This document shows, piece after piece, positions 1 through 11,108 of a stretch of 64,000 nt of DNA. The position numbers were made by a program, and so were the translations under genes. The DNA comes from Rallus limicola (taxonomy: Eukaryota; Chordata; Aves; Gruiformes; Rallidae), in NCBI GenBank assembly GCA_022605955.1, contig JAKCOZ010000627.1:1-64000 (forward strand), in the 5' to 3' direction. The notes beneath the pieces are model-generated. The model saw only the letters and a list, made by a program, of their open reading frames with translations, searched no databases and was not told the DNA's origin. Every line of letters begins with the position of its first letter. The stretch's first letter is position 1.

Positions 1-15
1 TAGGAGGTTTCAGAC

Positions 16-40
16 AAGCTATGCCTTTCAGGCCTAGCTT
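16..40. repeat. Imperfect inverted repeat at each monomer junction (first instance)
   Basis: AAGCTA (16-21) is the reverse complement of TAGCTT (35-40). Inside it, after one T/C mismatch, GCC (23-25) pairs with GGC (31-33) around the loop TTTCA (26-30). The 25-base dyad could form a 6+3 bp stem. It recurs at the start of almost every monomer. In monomers whose junction reads CGAGCT the outermost A-T pair is lost. Dyad symmetries are known in several centromeric satellites that lack a CENP-B box; a role here is inference. Confidence 0.8.
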
Positions 41-218
41 CTTTACTTTGGGAGTTATTGCTGGACGTTTAGCATGTTTTGAACTGCAGTCTGCTAGGGC
101 CGAGAAAAGCACCGTAGGAGGTTCCAGGCATGTTCCCTCTTTCCAGGCAAAGGAAAAGGCTGAGAGCCAAAGTGACAGGGTCTGCTCGTGTGTCCTGTTA
201 GGAGGTTTCAGACAAGCT
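21..218 (+). repeat. Representative complete satellite monomer (consensus type)
   Basis: First complete unit, used here to describe the monomer. In order it holds a dyad around its 5' junction (16-40), one AGGCCT site (29-34), the 8-base palindrome ACTGCAGT (83-90), a TAGGAGGTTCCAGGC segment (115-129) and a purine-rich stretch (139-160). It ends in TCCTGTTAGGAGGTTTCAGAC, which echoes the 115-129 segment. Four CpGs are present in this form: GGACGT, GCCGAG, ACCGTA and CTCGTG. A fifth appears where the junction reads GACGAGC instead of GACAAGC. AGGCCT (StuI) and CTGCAG (PstI) each occur once per consensus unit, so either enzyme should give a 198-bp ladder. No CENP-B box (TTCG....A..CGGG) is present on either strand. 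Confidence 0.95.
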
Positions 219-1406
219 ATGCCTTTCAGGCCTAGCTTCTTTACTTTGGGAGTTATTGCTGGACGTTTAGCATGTTTTGAACTGCAGTCTGCTAGGGCCG
301 AGAAAAGCACCGTAGGAGGTTCCAGGCATGTTCCCTCTTTCCAGGCAAAGGAAAAGGCTGAGAGCCAAAGTGACAGGGTCTGCTCGTGTGTCCTGTTAGG
401 AGGTTTCAGACAAGCTATGCCTTTCAGGCCTAGCTTCTTTACTTTGGGAGTTATTGCTGGACGTTTAGCATGTTTTGAACTGCAGTCTGCTAGGGCCGAG
501 AAAAGCACCGTAGGAGGTTCCAGGCATGTTCCCTCTTTCCAGGCAAAGGAAAAGGCTGAGAGCCAAAGTGACAGGGTCTGCTCGTGTGTCCTGTTAGGAG
601 GTTTCAGACAAGCTATGCCTTTCAGGCCTAGCTTCTTTACTTTGGGAGTTATTGCTGGACGTTTAGCATATTTTGAACTGCAGTCTGCTAGGGCCGAGAA
701 AAGCACCGTAGGAGGTTCCAGGCATGTTCCCTCTTTCCAGGCAAAGGAAAAGGCTGAGAGCCAAAGTGACAGGGTCTGCTCGTGTGTCCTGTTAGGAGGT
801 TTCAGACAAGCTATGCCTTTCAGGCCTAGCTTCTTTACTTTGGGAGTTATTGCTGGACGTTTAGCATGTTTTGAACTGCAGTCTGCTAGGGCCGAGAAAA
901 GCACCGTAGGAGGTTCCAGGCATGTTCCCTCTTTCCAGGCAAAGGAAAAGGCTGAGAGCCAAAGTGACAGGGTCTGCTCGTGTGTCCTGTCAGGAGGTTT
1001 CAGACAAGCTATGCCTTTCAGGCCTAGCTTCTTTACTTTGGGAGTTATTGCTGGACGTTTAGCATGTTTTGAACTGCAGTCTGCTACGGCCGAGAAAAGC
1101 ACCGTAGGAGGTTCCAGGCATGTTCCCTCTTTCCAGGCAAAGGAAAAGGCTGAGAGCCAAAGTGACAGGGTCTGCTCGTGTGTCCTGTTAGGAGGTTTCA
1201 GACGAGCTATGCCTTTCAGGCCTAGCTTCTTTACTTTGGGAGTTATTGCTGGACGTTTAGCATGTTTTGAACTGCAGTCTGCTAGGGCCGAGAAAAGCAC
1301 CGTAGGAGGTTCCAGGCATATTCCCTCTTTCCAGGCAAAGGAAAAGGCTGAGAGCCAAAGTGACAGGGTCTGCTCGTGTGTCCTGTTAGGAGGTTTCAGA
1401 CAAGCT

Positions 1407-4400
1407 ATGCCTTTCAGGCCTAGCTTCTTTACTTTGGGAGTTATTGCTGGACGTTTAGCATGTTTTGAACTGCAGTCTGCTAGGGCCGAGAAAAGCACCG
1501 TAGGAGGTTCCAGGCATGTTCCCTCTTTCCAGGCAAAGGAAAAGGCTGAGAGCCAAAGTGACAGGGTCTGCTCGTGTGTCCTGTTAGGAGGTTTCAGACG
1601 AGCTATGCCTTTCAGGCCTAGCTTCTTTACTTTGGAAGTTATTGCTGGACGTTTAGCATGTTTTGAACTGCAGTCTGCTAGGGCCGAGAAAAGCACCGTA
1701 GGAGGTTCCAGGCATGTTCCCTCTTTCCAGGCAAAGGAAAAGGCTGAGAGCCAAAGTGACAGGGTCTGCTCGTGTGTCCTGTTAGGAGGTTTCAGACAAG
1801 CTATGCCTTTCAGGCCTAGCTTCTTTACTTTGGGAGTTATTGCTGGACGTTTAGCATGTTTTGAACTGCAGTCTGCTAGGGCCGAGAAAAGCACCGTAGG
1901 AGGTTCCAGGCATGTTCCCTCTTTCCAGGCAAAGGAAAAGGCTGAGAGCCAAAGTGACAGGGTCTGCTCGTGTGTCCTGTTAGGAGGTTTCAGACGAGCT
2001 ATGCCTTTCAGGCCTAGCTTCTTTACTTTGGGAGTTATTGCTGGACGTTTAGCATGTTTTGAACTGCAGTCTGCTAGGGCCGAGAAAAGCACCGTAGGAG
2101 GTTCCAGGCATGTTCCCTCTTTCCAGGCAAAGGAAAAGGCTGAGAGCCAAAGTGACAGGGTCTGCTCGTGTGTCCTGTTAGGAGGTTTCAGACAAGCTAT
2201 GCCTTTCAGGCCTAGCTTCTTTACTTTGGGAGTTATTGCTGGACGTTTAGCATGTTTTGAACTGCAGTCTGCTAGGGCCGAGAAAAGCACCGTAGGAGGT
2301 TCCAGGCATGTTCCCTCTTTCCAGGCAAAGGAAAAGGCTGAGAGCCAAAGTGACAGGGTCTGCTCGTGTGTCCTGTTAGGAGGTTTCAGACAAGCTATGC
2401 CTTTCAGGCCTAGCTTCTTTACTTTGGGAGTTATTGCTGGACGTTTAGCATGTTTTGAACTGCAGTCTGCTAGGGCCGAGAAAAGCACCGTAGGAGGTTC
2501 CAGGCATGTTCCCTCTTTCCAGGCAAAGGAAAAGGCTGAGAGCCAAAGTGACAGGGTCTGCTCGTGTGTCCTGTTAGGAGGTTTCAGACAAGCTATGCCT
2601 TTCAGGCCTAGCTTCTTTACTTTGGGAGTTATTGCTGGACGTTTAGCATGTTTTGAACTGCAGTCTGCTAGGGCCGAGAAAAGCACCGTAGGAGGTTCCA
2701 GGCATGTTCCCTCTTTCCAGGCAAAGGAAAAGGCTGAGAGCCAAAGTGACAGGGTCTGCTCGTGTGTCCTGTTAGGAGGTTTCAGACAAGCTATGCCTTT
2801 CAGGCCTAGCTTCTTTACTTTGGGAGTTATTGCTGGACGTTTAGCATGTTTTGAACTGCAGTCTGCTAGGGCCGAGAAAAGCACCGTAGGAGGTTCCAGG
2901 CATGTTCCCTCTTTCCAGGCAAAGGAAAAGGCTGAGAGCCAAAGTGACAGGGTCTGCTCGTGTGTCCTGTTAGGAGGTTTCAGACAAGCTATGCCTTTCA
3001 GGCCTAGCTTCTTTACTTTTGGAGTTATTGCTGGACGTTTAGCATGTTTTGAACTGCAGTCTGCTAGGGCCGAGAAAAGCACCGTAGGAGGTTCCAGGCA
3101 TGTTCCCTCTTTCCAGGCAAAGGAAAAGGCTGATAGTCAAAGTGACAGGGTCTGCTCGTGTGTCCTGTTAGGAGGTTTCAGACAAGCTATGCCTTTCAGG
3201 CCTAGCTTCTTTACTTTGGGAGTTATTGCTGGACGTTTAGCATGTTTTGAACTGCAGTCTGCTAGGGCCGAGAAAAGCACCGTAGGAGGTTCCAGGCATG
3301 TTCCCTCTTTCCAGGCAAAGGAAAAGGCTGAGAGCCAAAGTGACAGGGTCTGCTCGTGTGTCCTGTTAGGAGGTTTCAGACAAGCTATGCCTTTCAGGCC
3401 TAGCTTCTTTACTTTGGGAGTTATTGCTGGACGTTTAGCATGTTTTGAACTGCAGTCTGCTAGGGCCGAGAAAAGCACCGTAGGAGGTTCCAGGCATGTT
3501 CCCTCTTTCCAGGCAAAGGAAAATGCTGAGAGCCAAAGTGACAGGGTCTGCTCGTGTGTCCTGTTAGGAGGTTTCAGACGAGCTATGCCTTTCAGGCCTA
3601 GCTTCTTTACTTTGGGAGTTATTGCTGGACGTTTAGCATGTTTTGAACTGCAGTCTGCTAGGGCCGAGAAAAGCACCGTAGGAGGTTCCAGGCATGTTCC
3701 CTCTTTCCAGGCAAAGGAAAAGGCTGAGAGCCAAAGTGACAGGGTCTGCTCGTGTGTCCTGTTAGGAGGTTTCAGACAAGCTATGCCTTTCAGGCCTAGC
3801 TTCTTTACTTTGGGAGTTATTGCTGGACGTTTAGCATGTTTTGAACTGCAGTCTGCTAGGGCCGAGAAAAGCACCGTAGGAGGTTCCAGGCATGTTCCCT
3901 CTTTCCAGGCAAAGGAAAAGGCTGAGAGCCAAAGTGACAGGGTCTGCTCGTGTGTCCTGTTAGGAGGTTTCAGACGAGCTATGCCTTTCAGGCCTAGCTT
4001 CTTTACTTTGGGAGTTATTGCTGGACGTTTAGCATGTTTTGAACTGCAGTCTGCTAGGGCCGAGAAAAGCACCGTAGGAGGTTCCAGGCATGTTCCCTCT
4101 TTCCAGGCAAAGGAAAAGGCTGAGAGCCAAAGTGACAGGGTCTGCTCGTGTGTCCTGTTAGGAGGTTTCAGACGAGCTATGCCTTTCAGGCCTAGCTTCT
4201 TTACTTTGGGAGTTATTGCTGGACGTTTAGCATGTTTTGAACTGCAGTCTGCTAGGGCCGAGAAAAGCACCGTAGGAGGTTCCAGGCATGTTCCCTCTTT
4301 CCAGGCAAAGGAAAAGGCTGAGAGCCAAAGTGACAGGGTCTGCTCGTGTGTCCTGTTAGGAGGTTTCAGACAAGCTATGCCTTTCAGGCCTAGCTTCTTT

Positions 4401-5960
4401 ACTTTGGGAGTTATTGCTGGACGTTTAGCATGTTTTGAACTGCAGTCTGCTAGGGCCGAGAAAAGCACCGTAGGAGGTTCCAGGCATGTTCCCTCTTTCC
4501 AGGCAAAGGAAAAGGCTGAGAGCCAAAGTGACAGGGTCTGCTCGTGTGTCCTGTTAGGAGGTTTCAGACAAGCTATGCCTTTCAGGCCTAGCTTCTTTAC
4601 TTTGGGAGTTATTGCTGGACGTTTAGCATGTTTTGAACTGCAGTCTGCTAGGGCCGAGAAAAGCACCGTAGGAGGTTCCAGGCATGTTCCCTCTTTCCAG
4701 GCAAAGGAAAAGGCTGAGAGCCAAAGTGACAGGGTCTGCTCGTGTGTCCTGTTAGGAGGTTTCAGACAAGCTATGCCTTTCAGGCCTAGCTTCTTTACTT
4801 TGGGAGTTATTGCTGGACGTTTAGCATGTTTTGAACTGCAGTCTGCTAGGGCCGAGAAAAGCACCGTAGGAGGTTCCAGGCATGTTCCCTCTTTCCAGGC
4901 AAAGGAAAAGGCTGATAGTCAAAGTGACAGGGTCTGCTCGTGTGTCCTGTTAGGAGGTTTCAGACGAGCTATGCCTTTCAGGCCTAGCTTCTTTACTTTG
5001 GGAGTTATTGCTGGACGTTTAGCATGTTTTGAACTGCAGTCTGCTAGGGCCGAGAAAAGCACCGTAGGAGGTTCCAGGCATGTTCCCTCTTTCCAGGCAA
5101 AGGAAAAGGCTGAGAGCCAAAGTGACAGGGTCTGCTCGTGTGTCCTGTTAGGAGGTTTCAGACGAGCTATGCCTTTCAGGCCTAGCTTCTTTACTTTGGG
5201 AGTTATTGCTGGACGTTTAGCATGTTTTGAACTGCAGTCTGCTAGGGCCGAGAAAAGCACCGTAGGAGGTTCCAGGCATGTTCCCTCTTTCCAGGCAAAG
5301 GAAAAGGCTGAGAGCCAAAGTGACAGGGTCTGCTCGTGTGTCCTGTTAGGAGGTTTCAGACGAGCTATGCCTTTCAGGCCTAGCTTCTTTACTTTGGGAG
5401 TTATTGCTGGACGTTTAGCATGTTTTGAACTGCAGTCTGCTAGGGCCGAGAAAAGCACCGTAGGAGGTTCCAGGCATGTTCCCTCTTTCCAGGCAAAGGA
5501 AAAGGCTGAGAGCCAAAGTGACAGGGTCTGCTCGTGTGTCCTGTTAGGAGGTTTCAGACGAGCTATGCCTTTCAGGCCTAGCTTCTTTACTTTGGGAGTT
5601 ATTGCTGGACGTTTAGCATGTTTTGAACTGCAGTCTGCTAGGGCCGAGAAAAGCACCGTAGGAGGTTCCAGGCATGTTCCCTCTTTCCAGGCAAAGGAAA
5701 AGGCTGAGAGCCAAAGTGACAGGGTCTGCTCGTGTGTCCTGTTAGGAGGTTTCAGACGAGCTATGCCTTTCAGGCCTAGCTTCTTTACTTTGGGAGTTAT
5801 TGCTGGACGTTTAGCATGTTTTGAACTGCAGTCTGCTAGGGCCGAGAAAAGCACCGTAGGAGGTTCCAGGCATGTTCCCTCTTTCCAGGCAAAGGAAAAG
5901 GCTGAGAGCCAAAGTGACAGGGTCTGCTCGTGTGTCCTGTTAGGAGGTTTCAGACAAGCT
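1407..5960 (+). repeat. 23-monomer higher-order repeat, copy 1 (4554 bp)
   Basis: Twenty-three monomers whose private variants reappear in the same order exactly 4554 bases downstream. Diagnostic bases are G to A at 1636, G to T at 3020, the GATAGTC variant at 3134, G to T at 3524 and a second GATAGTC at 4916. The order of CAAGC and CGAGC junctions also matches, including a run of five CGAGC junctions near 4968-5762. The left edge is defined because the preceding monomer (1209-1406) carries a private change (GGCATATTCC, 1320) that is absent from the corresponding monomer of the next unit. Confidence 0.93.
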
Positions 5961-8900
5961 ATGCCTTTCAGGCCTAGCTTCTTTACTTTGGGAGTTATTG
6001 CTGGACGTTTAGCATGTTTTGAACTGCAGTCTGCTAGGGCCGAGAAAAGCACCGTAGGAGGTTCCAGGCATGTTCCCTCTTTCCAGGCAAAGGAAAAGGC
6101 TGAGAGCCAAAGTGACAGGGTCTGCTCGTGTGTCCTGTTAGGAGGTTTCAGACGAGCTATGCCTTTCAGGCCTAGCTTCTTTACTTTGGAAGTTATTGCT
6201 GGACGTTTAGCATGTTTTGAACTGCAGTCTGCTAGGGCCGAGAAAAGCACCGTAGGAGGTTCCAGGCATGTTCCCTCTTTCCAGGCAAAGGAAAAGGCTG
6301 AGAGCCAAAGTGACAGGGTCTGCTCGTGTGTCCTGTTAGGAGGTTTCAGACAAGCTATGCCTTTCAGGCCTAGCTTCTTTACTTTGGGAGTTATTGCTGG
6401 ACGTTTAGCATGTTTTGAACTGCAGTCTGCTAGGGCCGAGAAAAGCACCGTAGGAGGTTCCAGGCATGTTCCCTCTTTCCAGGCAAAGGAAAAGGCTGAG
6501 AGCCAAAGTGACAGGGTCTGCTCGTGTGTCCTGTTAGGAGGTTTCAGACGAGCTATGCCTTTCAGGCCTAGCTTCTTTACTTTGGGAGTTATTGCTGGAC
6601 GTTTAGCATGTTTTGAACTGCAGTCTGCTAGGGCCGAGAAAAGCACCGTAGGAGGTTCCAGGCATGTTCCCTCTTTCCAGGCAAAGGAAAAGGCTGAGAG
6701 CCAAAGTGACAGGGTCTGCTCGTGTGTCCTGTTAGGAGGTTTCAGACAAGCTATGCCTTTCAGGCCTAGCTTCTTTACTTTGGGAGTTATTGCTGGACGT
6801 TTAGCATGTTTTGAACTGCAGTCTGCTAGGGCCGAGAAAAGCACCGTAGGAGGTTCCAGGCATGTTCCCTCTTTCCAGGCAAAGGAAAAGGCTGAGAGCC
6901 AAAGTGACAGGGTCTGCTCGTGTGTCCTGTTAGGAGGTTTCAGACAAGCTATGCCTTTCAGGCCTAGCTTCTTTACTTTGGGAGTTATTGCTGGACGTTT
7001 AGCATGTTTTGAACTGCAGTCTGCTAGGGCCGAGAAAAGCACCGTAGGAGGTTCCAGGCATGTTCCCTCTTTCCAGGCAAAGGAAAAGGCTGAGAGCCAA
7101 AGTGACAGGGTCTGCTCGTGTGTCCTGTTAGGAGGTTTCAGACAAGCTATGCCTTTCAGGCCTAGCTTCTTTACTTTGGGAGTTATTGCTGGACGTTTAG
7201 CATGTTTTGAACTGCAGTCTGCTAGGGCCGAGAAAAGCACCGTAGGAGGTTCCAGGCATGTTCCCTCTTTCCAGGCAAAGGAAAAGGCTGAGAGCCAAAG
7301 TGACAGGGTCTGCTCGTGTGTCCTGTTAGGAGGTTTCAGACAAGCTATGCCTTTCAGGCCTAGCTTCTTTACTTTGGGAGTTATTGCTGGACGTTTAGCA
7401 TGTTTTGAACTGCAGTCTGCTAGGGCCGAGAAAAGCACCGTAGGAGGTTCCAGGCATGTTCCCTCTTTCCAGGCAAAGGAAAAGGCTGAGAGCCAAAGTG
7501 ACAGGGTCTGCTCGTGTGTCCTGTTAGGAGGTTTCAGACAAGCTATGCCTTTCAGGCCTAGCTTCTTTACTTTTGGAGTTATTGCTGGACGTTTAGCATG
7601 TTTTGAACTGCAGTCTGCTAGGGCCGAGAAAAGCACCGTAGGAGGTTCCAGGCATGTTCCCTCTTTCCAGGCAAAGGAAAAGGCTGATAGTCAAAGTGAC
7701 AGGGTCTGCTCGTGTGTCCTGTTAGGAGGTTTCAGACAAGCTATGCCTTTCAGGCCTAGCTTCTTTACTTTGGGAGTTATTGCTGGACGTTTAGCATGTT
7801 TTGAACTGCAGTCTGCTAGGGCCGAGAAAAGCACCGTAGGAGGTTCCAGGCATGTTCCCTCTTTCCAGGCAAAGGAAAAGGCTGAGAGCCAAAGTGACAG
7901 GGTCTGCTCGTGTGTCCTGTTAGGAGGTTTCAGACAAGCTATGCCTTTCAGGCCTAGCTTCTTTACTTTGGGAGTTATTGCTGGACGTTTAGCATGTTTT
8001 GAACTGCAGTCTGCTAGGGCCGAGAAAAGCACCGTAGGAGGTTCCAGGCATGTTCCCTCTTTCCAGGCAAAGGAAAATGCTGAGAGCCAAAGTGACAGGG
8101 TCTGCTCGTGTGTCCTGTTAGGAGGTTTCAGACGAGCTATGCCTTTCAGGCCTAGCTTCTTTACTTTGGGAGTTATTGCTGGACGTTTAGCATGTTTTGA
8201 ACTGCAGTCTGCTAGGGCCGAGAAAAGCACCGTAGGAGGTTCCAGGCATGTTCCCTCTTTCCAGGCAAAGGAAAAGGCTGAGAGCCAAAGTGACAGGGTC
8301 TGCTCGTGTGTCCTGTTAGGAGGTTTCAGACAAGCTATGCCTTTCAGGCCTAGCTTCTTTACTTTGGGAGTTATTGCTGGACGTTTAGCATGTTTTGAAC
8401 TGCAGTCTGCTAGGGCCGAGAAAAGCACCGTAGGAGGTTCCAGGCATGTTCCCTCTTTCCAGGCAAAGGAAAAGGCTGAGAGCCAAAGTGACAGGGTCTG
8501 CTCGTGTGTCCTGTTAGGAGGTTTCAGACGAGCTATGCCTTTCAGGCCTAGCTTCTTTACTTTGGGAGTTATTGCTGGACGTTTAGCATGTTTTGAACTG
8601 CAGTCTGCTAGGGCCGAGAAAAGCACCGTAGGAGGTTCCAGGCATGTTCCCTCTTTCCAGGCAAAGGAAAAGGCTGAGAGCCAAAGTGACAGGGTCTGCT
8701 CGTGTGTCCTGTTAGGAGGTTTCAGACGAGCTATGCCTTTCAGGCCTAGCTTCTTTACTTTGGGAGTTATTGCTGGACGTTTAGCATGTTTTGAACTGCA
8801 GTCTGCTAGGGCCGAGAAAAGCACCGTAGGAGGTTCCAGGCATGTTCCCTCTTTCCAGGCAAAGGAAAAGGCTGAGAGCCAAAGTGACAGGGTCTGCTCG

Positions 8901-10514
8901 TGTGTCCTGTTAGGAGGTTTCAGACAAGCTATGCCTTTCAGGCCTAGCTTCTTTACTTTGGGAGTTATTGCTGGACGTTTAGCATGTTTTGAACTGCAGT
9001 CTGCTAGGGCCGAGAAAAGCACCGTAGGAGGTTCCAGGCATGTTCCCTCTTTCCAGGCAAAGGAAAAGGCTGAGAGCCAAAGTGACAGGGTCTGCTCGTG
9101 TGTCCTGTTAGGAGGTTTCAGACAAGCTATGCCTTTCAGGCCTAGCTTCTTTACTTTGGGAGTTATTGCTGGACGTTTAGCATGTTTTGAACTGCAGTCT
9201 GCTAGGGCCGAGAAAAGCACCGTAGGAGGTTCCAGGCATGTTCCCTCTTTCCAGGCAAAGGAAAAGGCTGAGAGCCAAAGTGACAGGGTCTGCTCGTGTG
9301 TCCTGTTAGGAGGTTTCAGACAAGCTATGCCTTTCAGGCCTAGCTTCTTTACTTTGGGAGTTATTGCTGGACGTTTAGCATGTTTTGAACTGCAGTCTGC
9401 TAGGGCCGAGAAAAGCACCGTAGGAGGTTCCAGGCATGTTCCCTCTTTCCAGGCAAAGGAAAAGGCTGATAGTCAAAGTGACAGGGTCTGCTCGTGTGTC
9501 CTGTTAGGAGGTTTCAGACGAGCTATGCCTTTCAGGCCTAGCTTCTTTACTTTGGGAGTTATTGCTGGACGTTTAGCATGTTTTGAACTGCAGTCTGCTA
9601 GGGCCGAGAAAAGCACCGTAGGAGGTTCCAGGCATGTTCCCTCTTTCCAGGCAAAGGAAAAGGCTGAGAGCCAAAGTGACAGGGTCTGCTCGTGTGTCCT
9701 GTTAGGAGGTTTCAGACGAGCTATGCCTTTCAGGCCTAGCTTCTTTACTTTGGGAGTTATTGCTGGACGTTTAGCATGTTTTGAACTGCAGTCTGCTAGG
9801 GCCGAGAAAAGCACCGTAGGAGGTTCCAGGCATGTTCCCTCTTTCCAGGCAAAGGAAAAGGCTGAGAGCCAAAGTGACAGGGTCTGCTCGTGTGTCCTGT
9901 TAGGAGGTTTCAGACGAGCTATGCCTTTCAGGCCTAGCTTCTTTACTTTGGGAGTTATTGCTGGACGTTTAGCATGTTTTGAACTGCAGTCTGCTAGGGC
10001 CGAGAAAAGCACCGTAGGAGGTTCCAGGCATGTTCCCTCTTTCCAGGCAAAGGAAAAGGCTGAGAGCCAAAGTGACAGGGTCTGCTCGTGTGTCCTGTTA
10101 GGAGGTTTCAGACGAGCTATGCCTTTCAGGCCTAGCTTCTTTACTTTGGGAGTTATTGCTGGACGTTTAGCATGTTTTGAACTGCAGTCTGCTAGGGCCG
10201 AGAAAAGCACCGTAGGAGGTTCCAGGCATGTTCCCTCTTTCCAGGCAAAGGAAAAGGCTGAGAGCCAAAGTGACAGGGTCTGCTCGTGTGTCCTGTTAGG
10301 AGGTTTCAGACGAGCTATGCCTTTCAGGCCTAGCTTCTTTACTTTGGGAGTTATTGCTGGACGTTTAGCATGTTTTGAACTGCAGTCTGCTAGGGCCGAG
10401 AAAAGCACCGTAGGAGGTTCCAGGCATGTTCCCTCTTTCCAGGCAAAGGAAAAGGCTGAGAGCCAAAGTGACAGGGTCTGCTCGTGTGTCCTGTTAGGAG
10501 GTTTCAGACAAGCT
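5961..10514 (+). repeat. 23-monomer higher-order repeat, copy 2 (4554 bp)
   Basis: Immediately follows copy 1 in the same orientation. The diagnostic changes recur at 6190, 7574, 7688, 8078 and 9470, each exactly 4554 bases from its partner. Correspondence stops at the monomer starting at 10515, which has a CAAGC junction where CGAGC would be expected. This is therefore a clean tandem duplication of two copies. I see almost no private differences between the copies, which implies a recent event. Confidence 0.93.
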
Positions 10515-11108
10515 ATGCCTTTCAGGCCTAGCTTCTTTACTTTGGGAGTTATTGCTGGACGTTTAGCATGTTTTGAACTGCAGTCTGCTAGGGCCGAGAA
10601 AAGCACCGTAGGAGGTTCCAGGCATGTTCCCTCTTTCCAGGCAAAGGAAAAGGCTGAGAGCCAAAGTGACAGGGTCTGCTCGTGTGTCCTGTTAGGAGGT
10701 TTCAGACAAGCTATGCCTTTCAGGCCTAGCTTCTTTACTTTGGGAGTTATTGCTGGACGTTTAGCATGTTTTGAACTGCAGTCTGCTAGGGCCGAGAAAA
10801 GCACCGTAGGAGGTTCCAGGCATGTTCCCTCTTTCCAGGCAAAGGAAAAGGCTGAGAGCCAAAGTGACAGGGTCTGCTCGTGTGTCCTGTTAGGAGGTTT
10901 CAGACAAGCTATGCCTTTCAGGCCTAGCTTCTTTACTTTGGGAGTTATTGCTGGACGTTTAGCATGTTTTGAACTGCAGTCTGCTAGGGCCGAGAAAAGC
11001 ACCGTAGGAGGTTCCAGGCATGTTCCCTCTTTCCAGGCAAAGGAAAAGGCTGAGAGCCAAAGTGACAGGGTCTGCTCGTGTGTCCTGTCAGGAGGTTTGA
11101 GACAAGCT

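Noticed and set aside
115..129. A tRNA-like or SINE internal promoter (B box) at TAGGAGGTTCCAGGC
   Set aside because: Only GGTTC matches the B-box core GGTTCGANTCC, no A box lies at a suitable distance, and there is no poly-A tail or target-site duplication.
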